From Pseudomonas protegens (GTDB taxonomy: Bacteria > Pseudomonadota > Gammaproteobacteria > Pseudomonadales > Pseudomonadaceae), in contig NZ_CP031396.1 of NCBI RefSeq assembly GCF_003363755.1, positions 558,001 through 622,000 on the forward strand: a stretch of 64,000 nt of DNA, in the 5' to 3' direction. Shown here piece by piece: positions 46,713-57,022 of the stretch. Each line of letters begins with the position of its first letter. Position 1 is the first letter of the stretch. The position numbers and the translations under genes were made by a program. Below the pieces are notes generated by a model. The model did not search any database, was not told the origin of the DNA, and saw nothing but the letters and a program-made list of their open reading frames with translations.

Positions 46713-47773
46713 ACGCACTGCGTTGGCACGCCGCCCGGGACCTGCGCCTGAGCCAGGTGCAACTGCGCCAGCCCGGCCCCGGGGAAGTCCTGCTGCAGGT
46801 GGCCTACTGCGGTATCTGCGGCAGTGACCTGCATGAGTACGCCGATGGGCCGCACTCGATTCCCCAGCACGCGGCCCACCCGCTGTCCGGCTGCCGGGCA
46901 CCACTGACCCTGGGCCATGAGTTCTGCGGTCAGGTGGTGGCCCTCGGTCCCGGTGTCGATCCGAGCCTGCTGGGGCAACGGGTGGCCGTGGAGCCGGAGT
47001 ATCGCTGCGGCGAATGCCAATACTGCCGCATGGGCCAGTACAACCTCTGTGAGTCCATGGGCTTTATCGGCCTGATGGGCGACGGCGGTTTTGCCGAGCA
47101 GGCCCTGGTGCCCGCCTACATGCTGCACCGGCTGCCAGAGAGCGTCAGCTTCAAGCAGGCCGCCGTGCTGGAGCCGGCGGCGGTGGCCTACCACGCCCTG
47201 AACCAGAGCAGCCTGCTGGCCGGCGACAGTTGCGTGGTGTTCGGTCTGGGCCCCATCGGCCTGCTGCTGATCCTGCTGGCACGGTTGCGGGGCGTGGAGC
47301 GCATCTACGCCGTGGACCTGGACCCCGAGCGCCGGCGCCTGGCCCTGGAATTCGGCGCCAGCACCGCCCTGGACGGCGCCGGCCCACAGTTGCAGGAGCG
47401 CCTGCGGCAACTGAGCGACGGCGGCCTCGACTCAGCCTTTGAGGCCGCCGGCACCCAGCAGACCCTGAGCCATGCCCTGCACTGCCTGCGCAAGGGCGGT
47501 GAGGCCGTGCTGGTGGGCCTGATGGGCCAAGTGCAGGTCGACGCCTTCCACCTGGTGAACCACGAACTGCGCCTGCTCAGCAGCGTCGGCTACCGCCATG
47601 TGTACCCCGAACTGATCGAGCTGCTGGCCAGCGGACGCCTGGACCTGTCGCGGCTGGTGACCCGCTGCCTGGCCCTGGAGCAGGCGGTGGAACAGGGCTT
47701 CGAGGCGCTGTTGCACGACAAGAGTCAGATCAAGGTGCTGATCAACCCGACGCCGGCCCTGGCCGAGGCCTGA
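46709..47773 (+). CDS. Zinc-dependent medium-chain alcohol dehydrogenase
   Basis: This 354-residue MDR dehydrogenase has catalytic zinc ligands C37 (CGICGSDLH), H70 and E71 (LGHEFCG), structural zinc cysteines C100, C103, C106 and C114, and an NAD motif in VVFGLGPIGLLLIL. The overall pattern, with the insertion around residues 44-66, resembles 2,3-butanediol and sorbitol dehydrogenases, which oxidise a secondary alcohol of a vicinal diol to a hydroxyketone. That product type is what a DAD-like cupin would cleave. Its ATG overlaps the MFS stop. The precise substrate is unknown. Confidence 0.9.
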   Translation: MNALRWHAARDLRLSQVQLRQPGPGEVLLQVAYCGICGSDLHEYADGPHSIPQHAAHPLSGCRAPLTLGHEFCGQVVALGPGVDPSLLGQRVAVEPEYRCGECQYCRMGQYNLCESMGFIGLMGDGGFAEQALVPAYMLHRLPESVSFKQAAVLEPAAVAYHALNQSSLLAGDSCVVFGLGPIGLLLILLARLRGVERIYAVDLDPERRRLALEFGASTALDGAGPQLQERLRQLSDGGLDSAFEAAGTQQTLSHALHCLRKGGEAVLVGLMGQVQVDAFHLVNHELRLLSSVGYRHVYPELIELLASGRLDLSRLVTRCLALEQAVEQGFEALLHDKSQIKVLINPTPALAEA

Positions 47774-47824
47774 CCCATCGCTTTCAACACTCAAGACAAA
47801 AACAACAAGAAACGAGTACCCGAC

Positions 47825-49126
47825 ATGAATGCTTCCTATGCGCTGTGCCCGCTGTTGGCAGCCTTGCTGCTGCCCCTTGATGGCTTCGCCGATGCCCCGG
47901 CTGCGCCCCGCAGCGGGCCACTGTCCGGGTTGGGCGACTACCTGGCCGACCGGGGCATTACGCCCCATGTGCAGTTTCTCAGCCTGGCGATGAAGAACCT
48001 CGACACCGGCCCGCGGCCCCACAGTTTCGGCAACAGCGGCGACCTGTTCGTCGGCGCCGATATCGACCTGGGGACCTTGGCCGGCCTGGACGGCGCGGCG
48101 CTGCACGTCGAACAGACCCTGTTCATCCTCGACCAGCAGACCGGCGTGCCCACCTCACGCAACTGGCAAGGCGCCGCCGGCAGCTACTTTGGCGGCGCGC
48201 CGATCCACAACGACCTCACCAGCCACCAGTTGAGCCTGTTGACCTACCAGCAGACCTGGCTCGACGGCCGGGTCGACCTGAGCCTGGGGCGGACCAACGC
48301 GCGGCGCTATTTCTATATCTACAACTGCGAAAGCACCGTCACCTGCAACGACCCGATCATCGACTCTTCCACCGGCATCCTGCCGCCGCCCTACGGCAGT
48401 TGGGGCGGCTACCTGAAGTACCAGCTGACGCCCCAGTGGTACGTGCACGGCGGCGCCTTCGAGTCCAACCCGGTGGACTACCTGAAGGAACGCAAGGGCC
48501 TGGATTTCAGCACCGACGACGCCAGCGGCACCAGCCTGCTGCTGGGCATCGGCCGCCAGAACCAAGAGGCCTACAGCGCCCACTACGAGCTCAACGGCTA
48601 CTACAACACCTCCAAACAGGTGGATCCGCTGACCGGGGCCACCGCATTCGGCAGCGGCGGCGCCTTCTTCAAGTTCCAGCAGGCGCTGTGGCGCGCCGAC
48701 GCTGGCACCGGCACCGCGCCCCAGGCCCTGCTGCTGTTCGGTTCGCTGTCGGCGGCGGCCGACGACAAACAGCCCTTCAGCCAGTTCGCCGAAGCCGGGC
48801 TGACCTATCTGGCGCCCTTCGACCGGCCCCGGGACAAGCTCAACCTCAAGGCCAGCTACCTGCGTCTCAACGATCACCAACTGCGCTTCCAGCAACAGGC
48901 ACGGACCGCCAACGGCGGCGATCCGCGCCTGGGCGAGCGCAATGTCTATGCCCTGGAAGCCAACGCCCACATCGCCCTGACTCGGCAACTGGCGGTGGAA
49001 CCCAGCATCCAGTACCTGATCAACCCGGACAATTTCTACAACCCCGAAGCCCGCGAGCTGACCGGCAACGGCTTTGTCGTCGGCCTGCAAGTGACCCTAG
49101 ACGTCGGCTCGCTGCTGGGGCTGTGA
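47825..49126 (+). CDS. OprB-family carbohydrate-type porin
   Basis: This 433-residue outer-membrane porin has a signal peptide ending DGFADA. Its barrel strands match OprB/carbohydrate-selective porins: ITPHVQFLSLAMKNLDTG, LSLLTYQQTWLDGRVDLSLG, YGSWGGYLKYQLTPQWYVHG, and a C-terminal VGLQVTLDVGSL. OprB-type porins favour polyhydroxylated or sugar-like solutes. It lies 51 bp after the dehydrogenase gene and 35 bp before the GMC gene, so it belongs to the same operon. This suggests that the substrate is hydrophilic, such as a polyol or glycoside. Confidence 0.88.
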   Translation: MNASYALCPLLAALLLPLDGFADAPAAPRSGPLSGLGDYLADRGITPHVQFLSLAMKNLDTGPRPHSFGNSGDLFVGADIDLGTLAGLDGAALHVEQTLFILDQQTGVPTSRNWQGAAGSYFGGAPIHNDLTSHQLSLLTYQQTWLDGRVDLSLGRTNARRYFYIYNCESTVTCNDPIIDSSTGILPPPYGSWGGYLKYQLTPQWYVHGGAFESNPVDYLKERKGLDFSTDDASGTSLLLGIGRQNQEAYSAHYELNGYYNTSKQVDPLTGATAFGSGGAFFKFQQALWRADAGTGTAPQALLLFGSLSAAADDKQPFSQFAEAGLTYLAPFDRPRDKLNLKASYLRLNDHQLRFQQQARTANGGDPRLGERNVYALEANAHIALTRQLAVEPSIQYLINPDNFYNPEARELTGNGFVVGLQVTLDVGSLLGL

Positions 49127-49161
49127 GATGGATTTCTGTGACTGCCCAAGGAGGTATCCCC

Positions 49162-50823
49162 ATGACTGAACACCCCACGCAAACCTTCGACTACATCGTG
49201 GTCGGCGCCGGCTCCGCCGGTTGCGTGCTGGCCAACCGGTTGTCCGCCGATCCCAAGCTTCAGGTGTGCCTGATCGAGGCCGGGCCCAGTGACCGCACCT
49301 TGCTGCCCGCCGCCTATGTGCGCACCCCGGCGGGGATCATCCGCCTGATCGCCAACCCGCGCTGGAACTGGATGCATCAATTCAGCGCCCAGGCCGCCAG
49401 CGGCGACGTGCCGATCCCCTGCCCCCGTGGCCGGGTCTGGGGCGGCTCCAGCGCCATCAACGGCATGATCTACATCCGTGGTCATCGCCAGGACTTCGAC
49501 CGCTGGGCCGCCGCCGGCAACCAGGGCTGGAGCCACGACGAGCTGCTGCCCTACTTCAAGCGTTCGGAGCATTTCGAACCGGGGGATTCGCCCTGGCACG
49601 GCCGGCACGGCGAGCTCAACGTCGCCGAACAGCGCAGCCCGAGCCCGGTCAACCAGGTGTTCTATGAGGCGGCCACGGAGCTGGGCTGGCGCTACAACCC
49701 GGATTTCAACGGCCCGGAACAGGAAGGCTTCGGGCCCTTCCATGTCACCCAGGTCAACGGCGAGCGTTGCAGCGCGGCCCGGGCCTTCCTGCACCCGATC
49801 CTGCAGCGGCCGAACCTGACCGTGCTGAGCAGCACCCTGACCCACCGGGTGCTGCTGCAAGGCACTCGCGCCAGCGGCGTGGAGATCAGCCAGAACGGCG
49901 AGGTCCGGCAATTGCAGGCGCGCCGGGAAGTGATCCTGTGCGCCGGGGCGATCAACTCGCCGCAGTTGCTGCTGCTCTCCGGTATAGGCCCGGCGGAGGA
50001 ACTGAAATCCCACGGCATCCTGCCGCGCCACCCGTTGCCGGGGGTCGGCCTGAACCTGCAGGACCACCAGGACATCGTGCTGATGTACCGCAGCGACCCG
50101 GAGCTGGGCTACGGCCTTTCGCCCAAGGGCCTGTTGCCCCTGGCCCGTTCGCCCTGGCAATACCTGACCCGGCGCCAGGGCCCGCTGACGTCGAACACCG
50201 TGGAGTCCGGGGCCTTTCTGCGCCTTACGCCCGAAGACCCGGTGCCGGAGCTGGGGCTGATCGTCGCCCCGGCCCTGAAGAACCAGCCCCGGCGCCTGAT
50301 TCCGGTGGGCCATGGCATCAGCCTGCATGTGGCGGTGATGCATCCGCAAAGCCGAGGCCGGGTGCGCCTGAACTCCGCCGATCCCCACGACAAACCGCTG
50401 ATCGAGGCCAACTTTCTCAGCCACCCGGAGGACTTGCGCAAACTGGTGGCCGGCTTGCGCCTGGTGCGCCAGCTGGCCGCGACCCAGGCCTTCTCCCGGC
50501 GCCTCAAGGGCGAACTGCTGCCTGGTCCGCAGGTGCAGAGCCAGGAGCAGATCGAACAATGGATTCGCCAGCACCTGGGCACGGTGTTCCACCCGGTGGG
50601 CAGCTGCAAGATGGGCCATGACGAACTGGCGGTGGTCGACGATCAACTGCGGGTCCATGGCCTGCAGGGACTGCGGGTGGCGGACGCCTCGATCATGCCG
50701 AGCCTGATCACCGGCAACACCAACGCGGCGGCGATCATGATCGGGGAAAAGGCCGCCGACCTGCTGCTGGGCTCGTCACTGGCACAGCCGAGCGCCGAGC
50801 CCCAGGGCCACGCGTGCGCCTGA
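49162..50823 (+). CDS. GMC-family FAD oxidoreductase
   Basis: This 553-residue glucose-methanol-choline oxidoreductase has the FAD motif YIVVGAGSAGCVLANRLS at residues 10-27, the second signature RGRVWGGSSAINGMIYIRGH, the third motif CAGAINSPQLLLLSGIGP, and the catalytic His region VFHPVGSCKMG with the following GLRVADASIMPSLITGNTNA. It oxidises a primary alcohol, but the family cannot be narrowed to a substrate from sequence alone. AAGGAGGT precedes the ATG. It is the last gene of the cupin operon. Apparent frame openness upstream (48400 on) is a shadow of the porin gene. Confidence 0.9.
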   Translation: MTEHPTQTFDYIVVGAGSAGCVLANRLSADPKLQVCLIEAGPSDRTLLPAAYVRTPAGIIRLIANPRWNWMHQFSAQAASGDVPIPCPRGRVWGGSSAINGMIYIRGHRQDFDRWAAAGNQGWSHDELLPYFKRSEHFEPGDSPWHGRHGELNVAEQRSPSPVNQVFYEAATELGWRYNPDFNGPEQEGFGPFHVTQVNGERCSAARAFLHPILQRPNLTVLSSTLTHRVLLQGTRASGVEISQNGEVRQLQARREVILCAGAINSPQLLLLSGIGPAEELKSHGILPRHPLPGVGLNLQDHQDIVLMYRSDPELGYGLSPKGLLPLARSPWQYLTRRQGPLTSNTVESGAFLRLTPEDPVPELGLIVAPALKNQPRRLIPVGHGISLHVAVMHPQSRGRVRLNSADPHDKPLIEANFLSHPEDLRKLVAGLRLVRQLAATQAFSRRLKGELLPGPQVQSQEQIEQWIRQHLGTVFHPVGSCKMGHDELAVVDDQLRVHGLQGLRVADASIMPSLITGNTNAAAIMIGEKAADLLLGSSLAQPSAEPQGHACA

Positions 50824-50859
50824 GGCCAGGGTTCAGGGGCGCTTCGGCGCCTCGGCACT

Positions 50860-51924
50860 CTAGAGCACCGGCCAGTTGTCATAGCCCAGGCCACTGCAAT
50901 TGGGCATGCGCCGGTAGTCGGTGAGCTGGAAGGCCTGGCCGTCGAAGTGCCAGCTGGCCATTTCCCCGCAGTCGCCGATCCCGCGGCCCATGAGGAAACT
51001 GCTGAGCGTCCCGGTTTCGGGGTCATAGTTGATGCCGCCGGTATGGTCGACGCTGCCGTCCGGCAATGCCTGCATCAGCAGGGGCTGTAGCGCATAGGGC
51101 GCGGTGCGCGAGCGGCTGCTGATGTCGAACAGGCAGATATAGGCGCCGCAGTCGGAGAACTCGAACACCAGCGCCTGCTGCGCCGTCAGCGGATAGAGCT
51201 CGATGCGCGCAGGCATGACGTAGTCGTCGTCCTCTTCCGACTTGGGCGGAGGCAGTGTTTTCTGCACCGCCGCCCGCAACCCGCTGCGCTCCCGGGCACT
51301 GAGCGGCGTCACCCCGGGATAGGGGCGCAGCGCCGGGGCCGCCTGGACCCTGGGCACCGCGCTGGCCGGTTGTTCGCCGGGCGTGGCCAGGGCGCTGAGC
51401 GTGCCCTGGCGGTGCTGCACCTGATCGACCTGTTGCAGCAATTCGGCCAGCCCGGTCAGAAGCACCCGGGCCGGTTGCGCCCCCGGCAGTTCCAGCACCT
51501 GCCCGCTGCGCAACCGCGCCAGCCATTGCCGGGCCAGGGCCTGATCGTCAACCCGGTAATACTGCTGCTGCCGGGTACTGTCGGGGGCTTCCACTTCCTG
51601 CACCAGCGCCGCCAGCAAGGCGGGCTCCAGCGGGCGGCCGTCCAGGCGCAGCGCGTTGGGCTCGATAGGCGCGCCCTGGTGCTCCAGTTGCAGCTGCAGC
51701 CGGCCTTCGGGACCGGCCTGGCTGCGGATGATCAGGGTCAGGTGGTTGACCGGCTCGGCAAACCCGATGTTCGGCGTGTAGAGCAGCTGGCAGTCGCGGC
51801 GGTTGTCGCAGGCGCTGATCCAGCCCTGCTGCTGCACCCACAGCGGGGTCAGTTCCGGCAGCTCCTGGGCCAGGCAGGGAGCGGCGCCAAGCACCAGCAA
51901 AGACAGCACAGCGGGACGCAGCAT
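50860..51924 (-). CDS. DUF1176 domain protein, secreted
   Basis: The product is 354 residues with a signal peptide (MLRPAVLSLLVLGAAPCLAQ). The body has conserved cysteine pairs (SACDNRRDCQLL, FSDCGAYICLFD, GDCGEMASWHF) and the C-terminal YRRMPNCSGLGYDNWPVL, typical of DUF1176. It is predicted to be periplasmic with disulfides; the function is unknown. AGGAG lies 7 bases before the ATG at 51924. It is convergent with the GMC gene and 122 bp downstream of hpaA on the same strand. Nothing links it clearly to catabolism. Confidence 0.88.
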   Translation of the reverse strand: MLRPAVLSLLVLGAAPCLAQELPELTPLWVQQQGWISACDNRRDCQLLYTPNIGFAEPVNHLTLIIRSQAGPEGRLQLQLEHQGAPIEPNALRLDGRPLEPALLAALVQEVEAPDSTRQQQYYRVDDQALARQWLARLRSGQVLELPGAQPARVLLTGLAELLQQVDQVQHRQGTLSALATPGEQPASAVPRVQAAPALRPYPGVTPLSARERSGLRAAVQKTLPPPKSEEDDDYVMPARIELYPLTAQQALVFEFSDCGAYICLFDISSRSRTAPYALQPLLMQALPDGSVDHTGGINYDPETGTLSSFLMGRGIGDCGEMASWHFDGQAFQLTDYRRMPNCSGLGYDNWPVL

Positions 51925-52046
51925 GACGACGCTCCTGGTCAGACAAAGGCGCGGATTCTGCCACGCTCGCCCAGGTTCGAATACCGCCATCGCCAGCGCC
52001 CCGGGGCGAGGCATCGCCGCCGCGCCGAACGGCCCGGCGCCAGCGC

Positions 52047-52976
52047 TCAAGGGCCTGGCGCGTCGGCCCCTGGCGGGTTGGTCTGGCCCTGGCGCGCGCG
52101 GTATTCCCCCGGCGCGGTCTTGGCGTAACGCTGGAAGAAGCGGCTGAAATAGGCCGGGTCCTTGAAGCCCAGCTGGTAGCAGATTTCATTCACCGAACTG
52201 GCGGTGAACAGCAGCAGGCGCTTGGACTCCTGCATCAGGCGTTCGTACACCAGGCGCTTGGACGGCAGGTCGGCGATGCGTCGGCAGACATCGTTGAGCC
52301 GCGCTTCGGTGACCCCCAGGGCGCTGGCGTAGCGCGCCAGGGGCCAGTGCTCCAGGTAGCGGGCCTCGATCAGCTCGTTGAAGCGGTGAAAGATCTGCAG
52401 GTCTTCGTGGCGCGCCGGACGGGCCTTGAGGGAGTTGGCCGACAGCCTGAGCAGGCTGATCATCAGCAGCCGGGTCAGGGCCTCCAGGGCCGGCTCGCGC
52501 CCCGCGTCCTGCCCGGCGATTTCCTGCTGCAACTCATGGAACAGGCACTCCAGGCGCCGCACCTCGCCGGCGAACTGCGGCCCCAGCCGCGCCAGGGCCA
52601 CGCAGGCCGGTGGCACCAGCGGCGCGGGGGCCAGCGTCGGATCGGCGCCGATCAGCTCCCACACCAACTGCTGGCGCACGGTGAGCACGTGGCCCTCGCT
52701 GTCGGCCTCGGTGACGAAGGCATGGGGAATGGTCGGCGGAGTGAGGAAGAACATCGGTCCCGACTCCAGGTACTGCTGGTCGTCCAGATAGACCCGCACC
52801 GCGCCGCTTTGCACGTAATGCACCTGGAAAAAACGGTCGTGGCGGTGCACCGGCATGTTGCGCCCGAAGAAGCCGGCGAGGTTGCTGAGTTTGTCGTAAT
52901 GCACCTGGGCATCGGCGTAGCGCTGATCGTAGACCTGACCGATGTTGATGTTGGGAATGGGTTGACGTGGGTTCAT
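52047..52976 (-). CDS. hpaA: HpaA, AraC-family regulator of 4-HPA catabolism
   Basis: This 309-residue XylS/AraC regulator has a cupin-type N-terminal domain (MPVHRHDRFFQVHYVQSG, SGPMFFLTPPTIPHAFVTE) and a C-terminal double HTH ending EICYQLGFKDPAYFSRFFQR. In E. coli, HpaA activates the hpaBC operon with 4-HPA or its meta/ortho isomers as inducer. Here it is divergent from hpaG1 and about 15 kb from hpaC. AAGGG lies before the ATG at 52976. It may act at both the hpaBC and hpaG regions, which the sequence cannot settle. Confidence 0.92.
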   Translation of the reverse strand: MNPRQPIPNINIGQVYDQRYADAQVHYDKLSNLAGFFGRNMPVHRHDRFFQVHYVQSGAVRVYLDDQQYLESGPMFFLTPPTIPHAFVTEADSEGHVLTVRQQLVWELIGADPTLAPAPLVPPACVALARLGPQFAGEVRRLECLFHELQQEIAGQDAGREPALEALTRLLMISLLRLSANSLKARPARHEDLQIFHRFNELIEARYLEHWPLARYASALGVTEARLNDVCRRIADLPSKRLVYERLMQESKRLLLFTASSVNEICYQLGFKDPAYFSRFFQRYAKTAPGEYRARQGQTNPPGADAPGP

Positions 52977-53077
52977 GGCACCCTTCTGTTTTTTATTTTT
53001 CAGCACGCAGAGCGTTGGCATCCTGCGCGATTCGCGGCTGGCCCGCCAGGGCAAGACGCAATCGTTCAGGCTGGCGC

Positions 53078-53106
53078 TTGACGATCATTAACATATTAAA
53101 TATAAC
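53078..53106 (+). promoter_or_regulatory. Predicted sigma-70 promoter of hpaG1 operon
   Basis: -35 TTGACG (53078-53083), 17-bp spacer and -10 TATAAC (53101-53106) form a near-consensus promoter in an AT-rich pocket. The predicted start is near 53113, giving a leader of about 70 bases before hpaG1 (53184). Such a strong core promoter would need repression when no inducer is present. Confidence 0.75.
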
Positions 53107-53121
53107 GTTAATACATTAACG
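53106..53121. promoter_or_regulatory. Palindromic operator at hpaG1 start site
   Basis: CGTTAAT-AC-ATTAACG is a perfect 7-bp inverted repeat whose centre (53113-53114) falls on the predicted transcription start. In E. coli the MarR-type repressor HpaR binds an operator centred close to the start of the hpaG promoter, so this position fits an HpaR-like site. No marR-type gene is in the window. Confidence 0.65.
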
Positions 53122-53183
53122 AATTCACCCCGCCAGCGGCAAGCGCACTGCGGGGCCCCACACCAGGAACCAGGAGACGCTCG

Positions 53184-53843
53184 ATGAGCCGTGCACTGAA
53201 CGATCACGCCGGCGGCACCCTGTTCGGCGTTGCGCTGAACTACCAGGGCTTGCTGCAGAGCCATCTGCAAAGCTTCACCCAGCCGCCCTACCAGAAGCCT
53301 CCGGTGAAGCCGGTGCTGTTCATCAAGACCCCCAACACCCGCAACAGCCATGAAGCACCGGTGGTGTTTCCCAAGGACGTCGAACGCCTGCAACCGGGCC
53401 CGGCCCTGGGGGTGGTGATCGGCAAGCGTGCCAGCCGGGTGCGCCTGGAAAACGCCCTGGAGCATGTGGCCGGCTACACCATCGTCAACGAGTTCAGCCT
53501 GCCGGAAGACAGCTACTACCGCCCGGCAGTCAAGGCCAAATGCCGCGACGGCTTCTGCGCCATCGGCCCGCAGCTGGTGCCGGCCGCCCAGATCAGCGAT
53601 CCCCACGACCTGAGCCTGGAGCTGTTCGTCAACGGCGAGCGGGTGCAGCACAACAGCACCGCCAACCTGGTGCGCAACATCCCCCAGCTGATTGCCGAGA
53701 TCAGCGAATTCATGACCCTGCATGCCGGAGACGTGCTGATCACCGGCACTCCCGAAGGCCGGGTCGATGTGCGGCCCGGCGACCGGGTCGAAGTACAGAT
53801 CAGCGGCCTGGGCCGTCTGGCCAACAGCATCGTTGCCGAATAA
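53184..53843 (+). CDS. hpaG1: 4-HPA degradation isomerase/decarboxylase, N-terminal subunit
   Basis: This 219-residue fumarylacetoacetate-hydrolase-fold protein corresponds to the N-terminal half of the bifunctional HpaG of E. coli, encoded here as a separate gene. It has the family motifs GVALNYQGLLQSH, KPVLFIKTPNTR, AKCRDGFCAIGPQLVPAAQI and ITGTPEGR. With HpaG2 it decarboxylates 5-oxopent-3-ene-1,2,5-tricarboxylate and isomerises the product to 2-oxohept-4-ene-1,7-dioate (HHDD/OHED). AGGAG precedes the ATG. It is the first gene of the hpaG1-G2-E-D-F-X-H-I run under the promoter at 53078. Confidence 0.93.
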   Translation: MSRALNDHAGGTLFGVALNYQGLLQSHLQSFTQPPYQKPPVKPVLFIKTPNTRNSHEAPVVFPKDVERLQPGPALGVVIGKRASRVRLENALEHVAGYTIVNEFSLPEDSYYRPAVKAKCRDGFCAIGPQLVPAAQISDPHDLSLELFVNGERVQHNSTANLVRNIPQLIAEISEFMTLHAGDVLITGTPEGRVDVRPGDRVEVQISGLGRLANSIVAE

Positions 53844-53852
53844 GGAACCGAC

Positions 53853-54653
53853 ATGAAACACGCGCGCATCCGCTATCAGGGCCAGGTCCACGACGCTCGG
53901 GTCACCGGCCCCAACACCCTGCAACTGGAAGATGGCCGGGTCCTGGCCGAGGATCAGGTGCAGTGGCTGCCACCGGCCACCGGCACCCTGTTCGCCCTGG
54001 GCCTGAACTACGCCGACCACGCCGCCGAACTGGCCTTCAAGCCGCCCACCGAGCCCCTGGTGTTCATCAAGTCGCCGGGCACCTACACCGGCCACAACCA
54101 GGTGACCTGGCGCCCGGACAACGTCGCCTACATGCACTACGAGTGCGAGCTGGTGGCGGTGATCGGCAAGACCGCGCGCAACGTCAAGCGCGAGGACGCC
54201 CTGGACTACCTGGCCGGCTACACCCTGTGCAACGACTACGCGATCCGCGATTACCTGGAGAACTACTACCGGCCCAACCTGCGGGTGAAGAACCGCGACG
54301 CCACCACCCCGGTGGGCCCGTGGATCATCGACGCCGCCGAGGTGCCCGAGCCCAACAAGCTGACCCTGCGCACCTGGGTCAACGGCGAACTGCGCCAGCA
54401 AGGCAGCACCGCCGACATGATCTTCGACATCCCCTACCTGATCGAATACCTGTCCAGCTTCATGACCCTGCAACCGGGCGACATGATCGCCACCGGCACC
54501 CCCGAAGGCCTCAGCGATGTAGTGCCCGGCGATGAAGTGGTGGTGGAGATCGAAGGCGTCGGCCGGCTGGTCAACCGTATCGTCAGCGAAAGCGAATTCT
54601 TCGCCCATCACGCCCACCCAGAGCCCACCGCCGTGGCCAAGGAGCACGCATAA
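53853..54653 (+). CDS. hpaG2: 4-HPA degradation isomerase/decarboxylase, C-terminal subunit
   Basis: This 266-residue protein of the same FAH fold is the counterpart of the C-terminal half of HpaG. It shows FALGLNYADHAAELAF, the metal-binding stretch MHYECELVAVIGK (Glu ligands), NRDATTPVGPWIID and IATGTPEGLSDVVPGD. It shares ancestry with hpaG1, from which it is separated by 9 bp; together they replace the fused E. coli enzyme. It abuts hpaE with no spacer. AAGGAA precedes the ATG at 53853. Confidence 0.93.
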   Translation: MKHARIRYQGQVHDARVTGPNTLQLEDGRVLAEDQVQWLPPATGTLFALGLNYADHAAELAFKPPTEPLVFIKSPGTYTGHNQVTWRPDNVAYMHYECELVAVIGKTARNVKREDALDYLAGYTLCNDYAIRDYLENYYRPNLRVKNRDATTPVGPWIIDAAEVPEPNKLTLRTWVNGELRQQGSTADMIFDIPYLIEYLSSFMTLQPGDMIATGTPEGLSDVVPGDEVVVEIEGVGRLVNRIVSESEFFAHHAHPEPTAVAKEHA

Positions 54654-56114
<1,461 letters not shown>

Positions 56115-56168
56115 GGTTTACAACCGTCCCGGATCACGCCAACAAGAAGATGTTTCAGGAGAAGCACC

Positions 56169-57020
56169 ATGGGCGAAGTCGTCATGGCCGCCAAGGTCTG
56201 CCACGTTCCATCGATGTACCTGTCCGAACTGCCGGGCAAGCACCACGGCTGCCGTGAGGCGGCCATTGCCGGGCACAAGGAAATTGCTCGCCGCGCCCGG
56301 GCGCTGGGGGCCGACACCGCTGTGGTGTTCGATGTGCACTGGCTGGTCAACAGCGGTTACCACATCAACTGTGGTGAAGCCTTCAACGGCACCTACACCA
56401 GCAACGAGCTGCCGCACTTCATCAAGAACATGACCTACGACTACCAGGGCTGCCCGGAGCTGGGGGAGCTGATCGCCGCCGAGGCCAACGCCGCCGACGT
56501 GCGCACCCTGGCCCACAACATCCCCAGCCTGGAGCTGGAGTACGGCACCCTGGTGCCCATGCGCTACATGCACATGGACGTGCCCGCCGCCGAGCACTTC
56601 AAGGTGGTGTCCATCGCCGCCTGGTGCGCCTGGCATAAGCTGGAGGACAGCTTCACCTTCGGCGCCGCCGTGCGCCGGGCGATCGAAAAGAGCGAGCGCA
56701 AGGTCCTGGTGCTGGCGTCCGGCTCGCTGTCCCACCGTTTTTCCAACGACCGCGAAGCCGAGGCCAACATCCACAACTGGACCCGGGAATTCGACAAGCA
56801 GGTGGACCAGCGGGTGGTGGAGCTGTGGCAGCAGGGTCGCTTTCGCGAGTTCTGCGCCATGCTCCCGGACTACGCCACCAGTTGCCATGGCGAAGGCGGC
56901 ATGCACGACACGGCAATGCTCCTGGGGCTGCTGGGCGGGCCGGAACACCAGCGCCCGGCGGAGATCGTCACGCCGCTGTTCGGCAGCTCCGGCACCGGCC
57001 AGATCAACGCCATCTTCTAG
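56169..57020 (+). CDS. hpaD: Homoprotocatechuate 2,3-dioxygenase
   Basis: This 283-residue extradiol dioxygenase is of the LigB-type (class III) family, close to E. coli HpaD: AAKVCHVPSMYLSELPGKHH, VFDVHWLVNSGYHINC, GTLVPMRYMHMD, VLASGSLSHRF and GEGGMHDTAMLLGLLGG. It opens the ring of 3,4-dihydroxyphenylacetate between C2 and C3. It binds Fe(II) or another metal through the histidines in these motifs. CAGGAGAAG precedes the ATG. It is followed by a palindromic repeat and then hpaF. Confidence 0.95.
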   Translation: MGEVVMAAKVCHVPSMYLSELPGKHHGCREAAIAGHKEIARRARALGADTAVVFDVHWLVNSGYHINCGEAFNGTYTSNELPHFIKNMTYDYQGCPELGELIAAEANAADVRTLAHNIPSLELEYGTLVPMRYMHMDVPAAEHFKVVSIAAWCAWHKLEDSFTFGAAVRRAIEKSERKVLVLASGSLSHRFSNDREAEANIHNWTREFDKQVDQRVVELWQQGRFREFCAMLPDYATSCHGEGGMHDTAMLLGLLGGPEHQRPAEIVTPLFGSSGTGQINAIF

Positions 57021-57022
57021 AA

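Noticed and set aside
48400..49161. Possible N-terminal extension of the GMC oxidoreductase gene.
   Set aside because: The frame is open through the porin gene, but a strong AAGGAGGT site and the FAD motif close to residue 10 fix the start at 49162.
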